64,000 bases of DNA from Planifilum fulgidum (lineage in GTDB: Bacteria; Bacillota; Bacilli; Thermoactinomycetales; DSM-44946). The DNA is taken from positions 1 through 64,000 of the forward strand of contig NZ_FOOK01000008.1 of NCBI RefSeq assembly GCF_900113175.1. Reading direction: 5' to 3'. Made by a program: the position numbers and the translations under genes. Below, piece by piece: positions 26,101-35,982 of the stretch (the first letter of the stretch is position 1; each line of letters opens with the position of its first letter). The notes under the pieces are model-generated. The model worked only from the letters and a program-made list of their open reading frames with translations. It had not been told where the DNA came from and ran no database searches.

Positions 26101-26628
26101 TTACTTTCCGTATCCTTCCCGGTGGAACACCCGTTCCATCGGGTACATTTCTTTTGGTTTCGGCTCTTCATCGGGAAATCCGAAGCCCAAAACGGCCACG
26201 ACTCGGTATGGATCGGGGATTCCCAAAAGCTTTCGCACCCGATCCTCCCGTCTCTTCGATTCCGCCTCATCCTCGGAGTGGTAAACGGCTCCCCAGGCGG
26301 CGCCGAGTCCCAGCGAGACGGCGGTCAGCCATGCGTAACCCCCGGCGATGGATGCGTCCTGCAGCCAATATTTGCTGACATCCGGCCTGCCGACGATGAC
26401 AACTCCGGCGGCGGCCTGTTCAAGCCATTTCATGTAAGGAGTGGTCGGGGCGAGGGAGCGGAGCATTTCGCGACTCTTGACGACGATGAATTCGCGGGAT
26501 GGCAGGTTATTTCCGCTCGGGGCCAAATACAGGGATTGAAGCAATGCATCCATCAGACGGTCCGGAATCGGATCGGGTTTAAACCGGGTGATTTCCCGAC
26601 GCTTATTAATGGCGGCAAGGACATCCAT
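26101..26628 (-). CDS. Nitroreductase-family flavoprotein
   Basis: A 175-residue nitroreductase-fold protein. FMN-binding landmarks are INKRREITRFKPDP at the N terminus, YLAPSGNNLPSREFIVVK, and AWLTAVSLGLGAAWGAVYHS with VVAVLGFGFPDE near the C terminus. It should be an NAD(P)H-dependent FMN oxidoreductase; the substrate is unknown. It has its own ribosome-binding site (AAGGGAGGA) and terminator, and lies between the Fnr-type cluster and ferredoxin, on the opposite strand to the cluster. Confidence 0.85.
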   Translation of the reverse strand: MDVLAAINKRREITRFKPDPIPDRLMDALLQSLYLAPSGNNLPSREFIVVKSREMLRSLAPTTPYMKWLEQAAAGVVIVGRPDVSKYWLQDASIAGGYAWLTAVSLGLGAAWGAVYHSEDEAESKRREDRVRKLLGIPDPYRVVAVLGFGFPDEEPKPKEMYPMERVFHREGYGK

Positions 26629-26749
26629 TCAAAATTCCTCCCTTTGATCCCTACGCTTCCAGACAGAAGAGAGAGTATATTTGGGAAGCAAGAAAGGGGT
26701 TTTTTGAGACGGCGAAAATGGACTGCTGAGTAAAAATGGAGATTGTTCT

Positions 26750-26766
26750 TATAAGGAATTCTTAAC
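26750..26766 (-). promoter_or_regulatory. AT-rich imperfect palindrome upstream of nitroreductase
   Basis: TTATAAGGAATTCTTAA at 26750-26766 is an imperfect inverted repeat, roughly of Fur/PerR-box size and base content, about 120 bp upstream of the nitroreductase start. No good promoter could be placed beside it; it is recorded as a weak candidate only. Confidence 0.3.
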
Positions 26767-26810
26767 ATAAACCCGTCTAATTGAATAGATGTTTAGGTAT
26801 TTATTCTTTG

Positions 26811-26843
26811 AAAAAAGCGCCGCTTCCTCCGGGAAGGGCGCTT
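26811..26843 (-). terminator. Terminator of the ferredoxin gene
   Basis: AAGCGCC at 26815-26821 and GGCGCTT at 26837-26843 form a stem; on the minus strand it runs into a T6 stretch at 26816-26811. It lies 17 bp after the ferredoxin stop. Confidence 0.8.
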
Positions 26844-26860
26844 CTTTTTAAGCTGATCCG

Positions 26861-27975
<1,115 letters not shown>

Positions 27976-28099
27976 GTGGAGATCCTCCTTTTCGTGTGTT
28001 TGCATCTTTTTGGACATCTGACCTCTCTTTAATCTGTCCCCTTCGGCTGGTGGTGATGAGCCTTTCGGGGCGGATGGCGTCAGTTATCCTGGGTTCATG

Positions 28100-28117
28100 T
28101 ATCTTGAATTCAAGATA
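28100..28117 (-). promoter_or_regulatory. MhqR-type operator upstream of wrbA
   Basis: A perfect 18-bp palindrome, TATCTTGAATTCAAGATA. It matches the known MhqR operator pattern (TATCTCGAATTCGAGATA in B. subtilis). It sits between the 3' end of mhqR and wrbA, overlapping a possible minus-strand -35 TTGGTT (28128-28123) and -10 region. Confidence 0.85.
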
Positions 28118-28132
28118 AAAACCAAAAAGGAA

Positions 28133-28579
28133 TCAGGCTTCCAACGAGAAACCCAATTTCTTCAGCAGAGAGATGAGGACCTGTTTTTCTTCCGGAGTGA
28201 GCACCCGGAAAATGTGGTGAACGGCTTTTTTGTGCTCGGGAAAAACGACATCCATCAGCCGTTTTCCTTCGTCGGTGATGGTTGCATAGATGACCCGGCG
28301 GTCCTTGGGACAATTTTTGCGGGACACCAGTTTTTTCTCTTCCAGTTTGTCGATGACGTAAGTGATGCTCCCGCTTGACAGAAGGATTTTTTTTCCGATT
28401 TGCTGGATCGGCTGGTCGCCCTTGTGGTACAGAAGCTCCAGGACGGCGAATTCCGTCGTGTTCAGGTTGTGGCTCCGGATGTCTTCCTTGATCCTTTCCG
28501 CCACCTTGTGAAAGGCCCTCGAAAGAACGATCAGCAGTTTCAAAGACAATTCCTCATTATGGGAATGAAAGGATTCCAT
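28133..28579 (-). CDS. mhqR: MarR-family repressor MhqR
   Basis: A 148-residue MarR regulator: winged helix with TTEFAVLELLYHKGDQPIQQ, then IGKKILLSSGSITYVIDKLE and the wing KKLVSRKNCPKDRRVIY. It has a single cysteine in the wing (KNCPKD). MhqR represses quinone and azo-compound detoxification genes in B. subtilis and binds 18-bp palindromes identical in layout to those at 28100-28117 and 28605-28622. It is likely autoregulated and controls wrbA. Confidence 0.88.
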   Translation of the reverse strand: MESFHSHNEELSLKLLIVLSRAFHKVAERIKEDIRSHNLNTTEFAVLELLYHKGDQPIQQIGKKILLSSGSITYVIDKLEEKKLVSRKNCPKDRRVIYATITDEGKRLMDVVFPEHKKAVHHIFRVLTPEEKQVLISLLKKLGFSLEA

Positions 28580-28604
28580 CTCGCTCTGAAGTCCTCATTT
28601 CAGA

Positions 28605-28652
28605 TATCTTGAATTCGAGATAAATGATACCCAAGAGGATGGGCGATGTCAA
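28605..28652 (-). promoter_or_regulatory. mhqR promoter with MhqR-type operator
   Basis: On the minus strand, TTGACA (28652-28647), 17 bp, TATCAT (28629-28624) form a strong promoter. The operator TATCTTGAATTCGAGATA at 28605-28622 (one mismatch in symmetry) covers the predicted start at about 28617. This is a classical autorepression layout. Confidence 0.85.
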
Positions 28653-28667
28653 CCGGCGGAGAAAAAT

Positions 28668-28696
28668 TTGACTTTTCAAAACCCTTTTTCTACATT
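28668..28696 (+). promoter_or_regulatory. Promoter of the cyclase/FAH operon
   Basis: TTGACT (28668-28673), 17 bp, TACATT (28691-28696). It is divergent from the mhqR promoter 16 bp away, so the MhqR operator at 28605-28622 could influence it, though the operator lies upstream of its -35. Confidence 0.65.
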
Positions 28697-28747
28697 TGAA
28701 TTGGGACGAGGGATTGCCGCAATGAAACATCGCAAGGGGGGGCTGAA

Positions 28748-29554
28748 GTGTTTCCCAATGGCTTTCGACTGATCGATCTGAGCCTTCCCATCGAACACGA
28801 GGCCATATCCGAACCGATGCCCGCCCGGATTCGGTACATCACCCACGATGGCGAGGGACTGGAGCAGATGCAGCAACTTTTTGGCGTCAAGAAGGAGGAT
28901 CTGGTCTGGTCCGGGGGGCTCGGCTGGGCCCTTGAGGAGATCACGGCGATTACCCATACCGGCACCCACGTGGATGCACCCTATCACTACCATCCCACTT
29001 CCGAGGGCCGTCCGGCCCGACGGATTGACGAGCTCCCCCTGGAATGGTTTCTGGCGCCGGCGGTCCGCCTCGATGTTCGGCACATCGGTGCGGGCAAGCG
29101 CATCCGGATTTCCGATCTGGAGGAGGCCCTCTCAAGGATCGGTTACCGCCTGCACCCCGGCGACGTGGTTCTCCTCATGACCGGGAGGGATCGGTTTTGT
29201 CACAGCCCGGAGTACTACCGCCAGCCGGGATTGGGGCGTGAAGAAGTGTTGTGGCTCCTTCGGCAGGGGGTGCGGGTGATCGGCATCGACGCGTACACCC
29301 TGGACCAACCCTTTGCGGACATGGTTGCCGATTACAAGGAGACAGGGGACGGCAGGCACATCTGGCCGGCTCATTTTGCCGGGATCGAGGCGGAATACTG
29401 TCAGATCGAAAAGTTGGCCAACCTCGACCGGATTCCGGTCGACCACGGCTTTTGGATTTCGTGCTTTCCCGTAAAAATCGCGGGGGCGAGCGGGGCGTGG
29501 TGCCGGGCGGTGGCCATTGTGCCGGAGAAGAAGGAAGGGGGAAGGTCGACGTGA
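28748..29554 (+). CDS. Cyclase-family (kynurenine-formamidase-like) hydrolase
   Basis: A 268-residue metal-dependent hydrolase of the cyclase/KynB family. It begins with LIDLSLPIEHEA and has the metal-binding motif THTGTHVDAPYHYHP, then GDVVLLMTGRDRF and IGIDAYTLDQP. Members hydrolyse N-formylkynurenine or related amides and lactones. The start is GTG 28748 behind AAGGGGGGG. It overlaps the FAH gene by 4 nt, so the two likely act in one catabolic route for an aromatic or related compound; the compound is not evident. Confidence 0.83.
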   Translation: MFPNGFRLIDLSLPIEHEAISEPMPARIRYITHDGEGLEQMQQLFGVKKEDLVWSGGLGWALEEITAITHTGTHVDAPYHYHPTSEGRPARRIDELPLEWFLAPAVRLDVRHIGAGKRIRISDLEEALSRIGYRLHPGDVVLLMTGRDRFCHSPEYYRQPGLGREEVLWLLRQGVRVIGIDAYTLDQPFADMVADYKETGDGRHIWPAHFAGIEAEYCQIEKLANLDRIPVDHGFWISCFPVKIAGASGAWCRAVAIVPEKKEGGRST

Positions 29555-30549
29555 AACTCCTGTCCTTTCAGATTCAAACCCCGGACGGACCGGTGGCGCG
29601 GATCGGGGCTTTGGCGGACGGCGACCGGGTGGTTGACCTGACATCCGCCTGCCATGTTCAACTGCTCAGGGAACAAAGTTGCGATCCCCGGGCGGCGGCC
29701 CGGATCGCCCGGGCGCTGGTTCCTCCGGACATGGTGGCCTTCATCGAAGGGGGAAGAAAGACGCTGGAGGCGGCGCGGCAGGCCCTCGACGAAGTGTTGA
29801 ACCGGGGTGAGGTTCCGGAGGAGATGAGGGTTTTTTATCCTCTCCAATCCCTGAAGTTGCTCCCTGCGGTTCCCCGCCCTCCGATGTTCCGGGACTTCAT
29901 GGCCTTTGAGGAACACGTGAGAAAATCGGCACAGGCGATGGGACTGGGGGAAGTGCCGAAGATGTGGTATGCGTTTCCCGTATATTACAAGGGGAATGTT
30001 CATTCCCTGGCCGCCCACGGGGATGATGTCCTTTGGCCGTCCTACAGCCGGCTGTTGGATTTTGAATTGGAGATGGCGGCGATCATCGGGCGCAGGGGCT
30101 CCGATATTCCGGAAGAGCGCGCCAGGGAACACATTTTCGGCTACACCGTTTTGAATGACTTCAGCGCCCGGGATGTCCAGGGGCAGGAGATGAGCGTGGG
30201 GCTGGGACCGGCAAAGGGGAAGGATTTTCGAACCGGCACCGTTTTGGGGCCGTGGATTGTGACGGCCGATGAACTCCCCGACCCGTACAGCCTGAGGATG
30301 ACGGTGCGGGTCAACGGGGAAGTGTGGTCCGAGGGGCACTCGGGAACCATCCACTGGCGTTTTGAGCAGATGATCGCCCACGCTTCACGGAGCGAGACCC
30401 TCTACCCCGGAGAAGTTTTCGGCTCGGGCACCGTGGGCCGCGGCTGCGGGCTGGAGCTCGGGCGCTGGTTGAAGCCGGGGGATGTGGTGGAGCTGGAAAT
30501 CGAGGGAATCGGCGTTTTGCGCAACCGGGTGGTGCGCCCGGGCCGTTGA
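29551..30549 (+). CDS. Fumarylacetoacetate hydrolase-family protein
   Basis: A 332-residue FAH-family enzyme. The N-terminal cap domain (LLSFQIQTPDGPVARIG) precedes the catalytic domain with LLDFELEMAAIIG, FGYTVLNDFSARDVQ, KDFRTGTVLGPWIV and GTVGRGCGLELGRWL. The metal-binding glutamates are in FELEMA and the aspartate in ARDVQ. Members cleave or decarboxylate 2,4-diketo acids in aromatic breakdown. The start is GTG 29551, overlapping the cyclase stop (GTGA). It ends only 8 bp before the convergent phoD gene; no terminator hairpin is apparent there. Confidence 0.86.
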   Translation: MKLLSFQIQTPDGPVARIGALADGDRVVDLTSACHVQLLREQSCDPRAAARIARALVPPDMVAFIEGGRKTLEAARQALDEVLNRGEVPEEMRVFYPLQSLKLLPAVPRPPMFRDFMAFEEHVRKSAQAMGLGEVPKMWYAFPVYYKGNVHSLAAHGDDVLWPSYSRLLDFELEMAAIIGRRGSDIPEERAREHIFGYTVLNDFSARDVQGQEMSVGLGPAKGKDFRTGTVLGPWIVTADELPDPYSLRMTVRVNGEVWSEGHSGTIHWRFEQMIAHASRSETLYPGEVFGSGTVGRGCGLELGRWLKPGDVVELEIEGIGVLRNRVVRPGR

Positions 30550-30557
30550 GGGATCCG

Positions 30558-32216
30558 TCACCCGGTCGTTACCAGGGAGGATTCCCCCTTTGTCCGGCGC
30601 AAGCCGGGTCGTCCGCTTTCCACCACGAAGGTTGCCCGGGTGGTGATCGGCGCACCGGGACGGGACACGTAGGGCAGGACCCGGTAATCGGTCCGCCAGA
30701 TGTCGGGGGTCACGGTGCACCGGACGTATCCCCGCTGTCCGTTGAAGAATTTGATATGGGGATTTTCCGCCAAAATGCCCATGATGTCGCGCCGGGTGTC
30801 GAAACCGTCTCCGTCGGAAGTGATGGAGGTGCCGACAAATTCGACGCCGACGGTCGGCGAGTCGGGGCGGTCGAAATCGGCTTTGATTTCGTTGGCCCAA
30901 TTGGAATGCACGTCTCCCGTGAGAACCACCAGATTGGAAATGCCTTTCTCGGCGATGAATTTCAGGATCCGGTCCCGGCTGGCCGGATATCCGTCCCAGG
31001 AATCCATGTTCAGCAGTTCGCCGGGGCCGACGCGCACATCCTTCTTTGAAAAAAAGACCTGTTGGGCGATCACGTTCCAGCGCGCCTTGGAGTTTTCAAG
31101 ACCGCTCAGAAGCCATCGTTCCTGTTCGGCGCCGAGCAGGGTCCGGTTCGGGTCGGCCGATTCCCGGCCCGGGGGTTTCCAGCCGTCGCCGCCGGCCTGA
31201 TTGTCGCGGTACTGGCGCGTGTCGAGAACGTGAAAGTTCACCAGGTCTCCGCAGCGGAAACGCCGGTACAGCCGCATCTCGCCCCGCCGGGGCATGAAGC
31301 GGCTCCGGAGGGGCATGTGTTCATAGTAGGCCCGGTAGGCGGCCATCCGGCGGCGGATGAAGTCCCTCCTTCCCTCTTCCCCTTGGGGGATGGTCCCGGC
31401 GTAGTTGTTTTCCACTTCGTGGTCATCCCAGACGACCACCCAGGGAAAGGCGGCATGGGCCTTCTGCAGATCGGGATCGGTTTTGTACAGGGCGTGCCGG
31501 TTTCGATACTCTTCCAGCGTTCGGGGCTTTCGGCTGTTGTGGGACCGGACATTGCCGGAGGGACAGAGGTATTCGCCGGTTCCGTGTTCATATATGTAGT
31601 CTCCCAGGTGGAGGACCAGGTCGAGGTCTTCCTCCGCCATCCGCCGGTAGGCCGTGTAATAACCGTGTTCGTAGTGCTGGCAGGAGGCAAAGGCGAAAGA
31701 CAGGACCGGCACGGCGGCGTTTGGGGCGGGAAGGGTCTTGGTCCGTCCGACGGGGCTCAGTTCGGAACCGGCCTTGAAACGGTAGTAATAATGGTGGTCC
31801 GGTTGTAGTCCCGACACCTCGACGTGCACGGAATGGGCGAAGTCGGAGCGGGCGTAGGCGGTTCCGCTTTGAATCACGCGGCGGAATCCTTCGTCGGCGG
31901 CCACTTCCCACCTGACGGGAATGTCGCGGGGCGGCATTCCCCCGCCGTTCAGGGGATCGGGGGCCAACCGGGTCCACAGGACGACGCTGTCCGGCATGGG
32001 GTCCCCCGAAGCCACTCCGAGGGTGAAGGGATAGGAGGGAAAGCGGGGCGCAGCCTCAACGGGAACGTTTTTCAGCAGGGCGCCGGAGAGGGTGAAGCCG
32101 AGGGAAAGGGCGGTGATCCGCCCCGCTTCCTGCAGAAAGCGTCGGCGGTCCATCCGTTTCGACCGGAGGAAATCGGGATCGAGCCAATCCTCAAGTGTCG
32201 GTTTGTCCTTGTCCAT
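30558..32216 (-). CDS. phoD: PhoD-like alkaline phosphatase/phosphodiesterase, Tat-exported
   Basis: A 552-residue exported phosphoesterase. The twin-arginine motif MDRRRFLQEAG followed by ITALSLGFTLSGALL indicates Tat export. An N-terminal PhoD domain (YPFTLGVASGDPMPDSVVLW) precedes the metallophosphatase domain with FASCQHYEHGYYTAYRR, LVLHLGDYIYE, VVWDDHEVENNY and LVVLTGDVHSNW, which hold the Fe/Ca ligands of PhoD. It releases phosphate from phosphodiesters such as teichoic acids. I could not find a clear PhoP box upstream, so phosphate control is not supported by the sequence. Confidence 0.92.
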   Translation of the reverse strand: MDKDKPTLEDWLDPDFLRSKRMDRRRFLQEAGRITALSLGFTLSGALLKNVPVEAAPRFPSYPFTLGVASGDPMPDSVVLWTRLAPDPLNGGGMPPRDIPVRWEVAADEGFRRVIQSGTAYARSDFAHSVHVEVSGLQPDHHYYYRFKAGSELSPVGRTKTLPAPNAAVPVLSFAFASCQHYEHGYYTAYRRMAEEDLDLVLHLGDYIYEHGTGEYLCPSGNVRSHNSRKPRTLEEYRNRHALYKTDPDLQKAHAAFPWVVVWDDHEVENNYAGTIPQGEEGRRDFIRRRMAAYRAYYEHMPLRSRFMPRRGEMRLYRRFRCGDLVNFHVLDTRQYRDNQAGGDGWKPPGRESADPNRTLLGAEQERWLLSGLENSKARWNVIAQQVFFSKKDVRVGPGELLNMDSWDGYPASRDRILKFIAEKGISNLVVLTGDVHSNWANEIKADFDRPDSPTVGVEFVGTSITSDGDGFDTRRDIMGILAENPHIKFFNGQRGYVRCTVTPDIWRTDYRVLPYVSRPGAPITTRATFVVESGRPGLRRTKGESSLVTTG

Positions 32217-32445
32217 GGTTTCATCCCCTTTTCAAGATCCCCGTTCCTTTCCGGTTCCCGTTGGAGCGAAGAGGGGATTTAATGGTTATACAGGTTTAAT
32301 ATGGTTTTCTGCTGCGCGGTTTATACAAATTCATTCAGGATCTGGTGATTTTCCGGGGATTCCGTGAAACCTGCCGGGCGGATCGAGGGTTTCTCTTTTT
32401 GGGGACAAAAACGGATTCTTCGGTCTTGTTCCGACAGGCAATCGT

Positions 32446-32474
32446 TTGTTTTCGCCATCGCTTTTTTATATACT
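32446..32474 (+). promoter_or_regulatory. Promoter of the ysmB-like MarR gene
   Basis: TTGTTT (32446-32451), 17 bp, TATACT (32469-32474). Transcription would start near 32481, 34 bp before the ATG. The remaining stretch 32217-32445 between phoD and this promoter shows no gene. Confidence 0.65.
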
Positions 32475-32514
32475 TTGGATAACTTCATTGGCTTCCGGAA
32501 GGTGTGATGATTCC

Positions 32515-32964
32515 ATGGAAAAGGACAAAGAAACGCTTTCGGAAGAGTTGATTTCGGACGTCGAGTACTTGTTGCGGGAGATGAGTCTGCTCATCAAAAG
32601 AAAGGGACGGGAGATCCTGAACCATTTTCCGATCACCCCGCCCCAGTTTACGGCGCTGTTGTGGCTGAACGAGGAAGGGGATATGACGATCGGGGAACTG
32701 AGCCAGAAAATGTATTTGGCCTGCAGCACGATGACCGATTTGATCGATCGGATGGAAAAGAACGGGGTCGTGATGCGGGTGCGGGACGAGCGGGACCGGC
32801 GGGTGGTCCGGGTTCGCATGCTGGAGAGGGGAAAGGTGATCATTCAGGATGTGATGAAGGCGCGGCGGGAGTATTTGGCGGAGATCTTGTCCACCTTTTC
32901 TCCGGAGGAAGTGGCGTCCATCCGCCGCCACCTTTCCATGCTGTATGAAAGGATGAAGGAGTAG
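32515..32964 (+). CDS. MarR-family regulator (YsmB-like)
   Basis: A 149-residue MarR protein with ITPPQFTALLWLNEEGDMTI, then GELSQKMYLACSTMTDLIDR and the wing VVMRVRDERDRRVVRVR. The start is ATG 32515 with GGAAGGTG about 11 nt upstream; the frame extends further without a ribosome-binding site. In B. subtilis the equivalent ysmB gene also lies beside racE and gerM, so this is a conserved block. Its targets are not known here. Confidence 0.85.
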   Translation: MEKDKETLSEELISDVEYLLREMSLLIKRKGREILNHFPITPPQFTALLWLNEEGDMTIGELSQKMYLACSTMTDLIDRMEKNGVVMRVRDERDRRVVRVRMLERGKVIIQDVMKARREYLAEILSTFSPEEVASIRRHLSMLYERMKE

Positions 32965-33084
32965 CCGGGACAGGCTCCCCTAAAATCCAATCATCGACGC
33001 CGGAAGGCACATATGATATCGCAACTGGTTCGGCCTTTGCAAAATCGCGGGCGGATCTTGCAGAATGGAGGATTGAAAGCGATT

Positions 33085-33918
33085 ATGAATCGGGACGACC
33101 AACCGGGAATTGGGATATTGGATTCCGGTGTCGGCGGATTGACGGTGGTAAAAGAGGTGTTGAGGCAGCTTAGGGGAGAACGCATCATCTATTTTGGGGA
33201 CACGAGCCGGTGTCCCTACGGGCCGCGGCCGAAAGACGAGGTGATCCGTTTCACGTTGGAGATCGTCCGATTTTTGGAGCGGTTTCCCCTCAAGGCCCTG
33301 GTCATCGCTTGCAATACGGCCACGGCCGTGGCCATCGACGAGGTGCGCAGGCGGACGCCCATCCCGGTCCTCGGGGTGATCGAACCCGGAGCCCGGGCGG
33401 CGATCCAGTCGACCAGAAAGGGACGGATCGGAGTGATCGGCACCCAGGGGACGGTGAGGAGCGGGGCCTACGAGAGGGCGTTGAAACGGATGAATCCCCG
33501 GCTGTTTGTCGTCAGCCATGCCTGTCCCGCCCTGGTTCCGCTGGTGGAGAGCGACTTGGGCAGGACGGAAGAGGCCCGGCGGGTGGTGGCCTCCTCTCTC
33601 GCTCCCTTGCAGGTGCACCGCGTCGACACCCTGATTCTCGGATGCACTCATTATCCGCTGATCGCCGATCTGATCGGCGAGGTGATGGGGAAAGACGTGC
33701 AATTGATCAGCTCCGCCGAGGAAACCGCACGGGAATTGAAGATTCTTCTTCAGAGGAAGAAACTGCTGTCTCCGGAGGATGAGGGGCGCCCCCTTTTCCA
33801 TCGCTTTTTCACCAGCGGCGATCCCGATTTTTTCCGGCGGATCGCCGAACGGTGGCTGGGTTGCTCCGTCCATGTCTCCCGGGCGATGGCGGAGACATCG
33901 GTGCCCAGCACCCTCTGA
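33085..33918 (+). CDS. racE: Glutamate racemase
   Basis: A 277-residue glutamate racemase (L-Glu to D-Glu for peptidoglycan). Both catalytic cysteines are present, in IACNTATAVAI and LGCTHYPLI. IGILDSGVGGLTVVKEV and IYFGDTSRCPYGPR are family landmarks. The start is set at ATG 33085, with GGAGGA 12 nt upstream; longer in-frame starts have no such site. It follows ysmB and precedes gerM, as in B. subtilis. Confidence 0.93.
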   Translation: MNRDDQPGIGILDSGVGGLTVVKEVLRQLRGERIIYFGDTSRCPYGPRPKDEVIRFTLEIVRFLERFPLKALVIACNTATAVAIDEVRRRTPIPVLGVIEPGARAAIQSTRKGRIGVIGTQGTVRSGAYERALKRMNPRLFVVSHACPALVPLVESDLGRTEEARRVVASSLAPLQVHRVDTLILGCTHYPLIADLIGEVMGKDVQLISSAEETARELKILLQRKKLLSPEDEGRPLFHRFFTSGDPDFFRRIAERWLGCSVHVSRAMAETSVPSTL

Positions 33919-33949
33919 TTCGGCCAAAAGGGACTCTTTTTCGATTTTT

Positions 33950-34014
33950 CGGTGCTAAAACCCCTCCCGGGCTCGTATACATGGGACTAGAGATTTGTCC
34001 GAGGAGGGAAAGCG
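33950..34014 (+). promoter_or_regulatory. Possible sigma-E-like promoter of gerM
   Basis: The element CGTATACATG at about 33973-33982 resembles the sporulation sigma-E -10 pattern (CATACAnT) only loosely, with GCTAAAA about 17 bp upstream as a poor -35. It is recorded because gerM is a mother-cell gene in B. subtilis; the sequence support is weak. Confidence 0.25.
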
Positions 34015-35064
34015 ATGCGGCTGAAGATCGCATGCACGGTACTCGTTATGCTCATGCTTTTTGCCCTGACGGGATGTTTGTTCGGCCCGGAGCAGAAGAC
34101 TTCCGCACCGATTGATCCGCCGCCTGCGGGGGTGGAGGAGAAGTACGAACGGCAGGGAGCGCAGAAGAAGGCCGAGGAGGACGCCAAGGCGGACAAAAAG
34201 AACCAGGCGCGGGTTCAGCTCTATTTCCTGGCGAACAACGGGTATGTGGTTCCCTACGCCGTGGACATGCCGAAGGTGGAGGGGATCGCCAAAGAGGCGA
34301 TGACCATGCTGGTTGCCGGCAGCAAGGCTGAATCCCGGTTGCCGGAGGGATTCCGCGGAGTCCTTCCCAAAGGGACGAAGGTGAAGGGGCTGAACATCCA
34401 GGACGGCACCGCCACGGTCGATTTTTCCAAGGAATTTCTCTCTTACCCGGCGGAAATGGAAAAAAAGATTTTGGATGCGGTGACCTGGACCCTGACCGGG
34501 TTTGATTCGGTGGAACGGGTCAACATATGGGTGGATGGACGCCCGCTCGCCAAAATGCCCAAGGGGAAAACTCCCGCCCAGGGGCTGACGCGGAACCGGG
34601 GAATCAATCTGGAGCTGGCGGAAGGGGTGAACATCGGGCAGAGCATGCCCGTGACGCTTTACTTTCTGGGGCAGGCGCCCGACAACACGGTGTACTATGT
34701 TCCGGTGACCCGGATGATCAATCGATCCGATGACGTGGCCGGCTCCGTGATGCAGCAACTGATTCTCGGCCCGAAACACGGTTCCGGACTGAGCGGGGCC
34801 CTGGCGGAGACCCTGAAGGTGAACAAACTGGAGATGAAGGATAAGACCGTCTTGGCCGACTTCGGCGGACAGCTGCTTCAGTACGGCAAAGGAAAGTCGG
34901 CGTCCAAGGACGCCATCCAGACCATCGTTCTTTCCCTGACGGAAAACACGGGAGCCGACAAAGTGAAGATCACGGTCAACGGGAAAGCGGAAGCGACCGT
35001 GGAAGGGAAACCCCTGGACAAGGCCGTCCTCCGTCCGGAATTTGTAAATCCCGCGAGCCTGTGA
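34015..35064 (+). CDS. gerM: Sporulation/germination lipoprotein GerM
   Basis: A 349-residue lipoprotein with lipobox LTGC (Cys21), an acidic/lysine-rich linker (QKKAEEDAKADKK), and two GerMN domains. The first is about 65-190 (VQLYFLANNGYVVPYAVDMP), the second about 205-340 (MPVTLYFLGQAPDNTVYYVP). GerMN domains occur in outer spore-membrane or mother-cell complexes, and GerM links to the SpoIIIA-SpoIIQ system in B. subtilis. This supports a spore-forming host. The ribosome-binding site is GAGGAGGGAAAG. Confidence 0.93.
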   Translation: MRLKIACTVLVMLMLFALTGCLFGPEQKTSAPIDPPPAGVEEKYERQGAQKKAEEDAKADKKNQARVQLYFLANNGYVVPYAVDMPKVEGIAKEAMTMLVAGSKAESRLPEGFRGVLPKGTKVKGLNIQDGTATVDFSKEFLSYPAEMEKKILDAVTWTLTGFDSVERVNIWVDGRPLAKMPKGKTPAQGLTRNRGINLELAEGVNIGQSMPVTLYFLGQAPDNTVYYVPVTRMINRSDDVAGSVMQQLILGPKHGSGLSGALAETLKVNKLEMKDKTVLADFGGQLLQYGKGKSASKDAIQTIVLSLTENTGADKVKITVNGKAEATVEGKPLDKAVLRPEFVNPASL

Positions 35065-35111
35065 TGCGGGTTGCGGATCGATCGGAAGGGGCGGGGGCGG
35101 CCTCTTTTCTT

Positions 35112-35139
35112 TTGGAGGGCGAAGCGGTTATGTTATAAT
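35112..35139 (+). promoter_or_regulatory. rph promoter with extended -10
   Basis: TTGGAG (35112-35117), 16 bp, TATAAT (35134-35139) preceded by TGT, an extended -10. Transcription would start near 35146, 24 bp before the rph start. Confidence 0.75.
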
Positions 35140-35169
35140 AAGACGAATAAAATTTGGAGGGAACAGCCA

Positions 35170-35982
35170 TTGCGAGTAGACGGACGAAAATATGACGAAA
35201 TGCGTCGTGTTGAGATTGTACGGGATTACATCAAACATGCCGAGGGGTCCGTCTACATAAGCGTCGGGGATACCAAAGTGATCTGCACCGCCACCGTGGA
35301 GGATCGCGTTCCTCCCTTTATGCGCGGCACCGGGAAGGGGTGGATCACCGCGGAGTATGCCATGCTGCCGAGGGCAACCCAGACGCGGACGGTGCGGGAA
35401 GCCAGCAAGGGAAAATTGGGAGGCCGGACGATGGAAATCCAGCGGTTGATCGGCCGTTCCCTGCGTTCCGTCGTCGATTTGACGGCCATCGGAGAGCGGA
35501 CGCTTTGGCTGGACTGCGATGTGATCCAGGCCGACGGGGGGACCCGGACCGCATCCATCACGGGTGCCTTCGTGGCCATGGTGGATGCATTCAGGAAGCT
35601 CAAGGAGGAGGGAGCCATCGCCTCCTTTCCGGTCAAGGACCTTTTGGCGGCCACCAGCGTGGGGATCGTCGACGGTCAGACCTGTCTCGACCTGTGCTTT
35701 GAGGAGGATTCCGCCGCCCAGGTGGACATGAACGTGATCATGACGGGCACGGGGAAATTTGTGGAGTTGCAGGGGACGGGCGAGGGATCCCCCTTTACTT
35801 CGGACCAGCTTGTCCAAATGCTTGATCTCGCCCGTCGGGGAATCCAGCAGCTGATCGAATACGAGCGGGAGTTGTTCGGGGACCTCTTGGACGAGATCGG
35901 GGAGGCTGAAGAGGTTGCAGACGGATCTTCGGAAAAGATGGCCGTGGACGGAGCTGATTATTGCCACGCGCAACAGCAATAA
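35170..35982 (+). CDS. rph: Ribonuclease PH
   Basis: A 270-residue phosphorolytic 3'-5' exoribonuclease that trims tRNA 3' ends. Seen: [90 protein letters not shown] and [16 protein letters not shown]. The start is TTG 35170 with GGAGGG about 9 nt upstream. It overlaps the next gene by 68 nt, so the two are co-translated. A C-terminal tail of about 20 residues extends past the usual end. Confidence 0.93.
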   Translation: MRVDGRKYDEMRRVEIVRDYIKHAEGSVYISVGDTKVICTATVEDRVPPFMRGTGKGWITAEYAMLPRATQTRTVREASKGKLGGRTMEIQRLIGRSLRSVVDLTAIGERTLWLDCDVIQADGGTRTASITGAFVAMVDAFRKLKEEGAIASFPVKDLLAATSVGIVDGQTCLDLCFEEDSAAQVDMNVIMTGTGKFVELQGTGEGSPFTSDQLVQMLDLARRGIQQLIEYERELFGDLLDEIGEAEEVADGSSEKMAVDGADYCHAQQQ

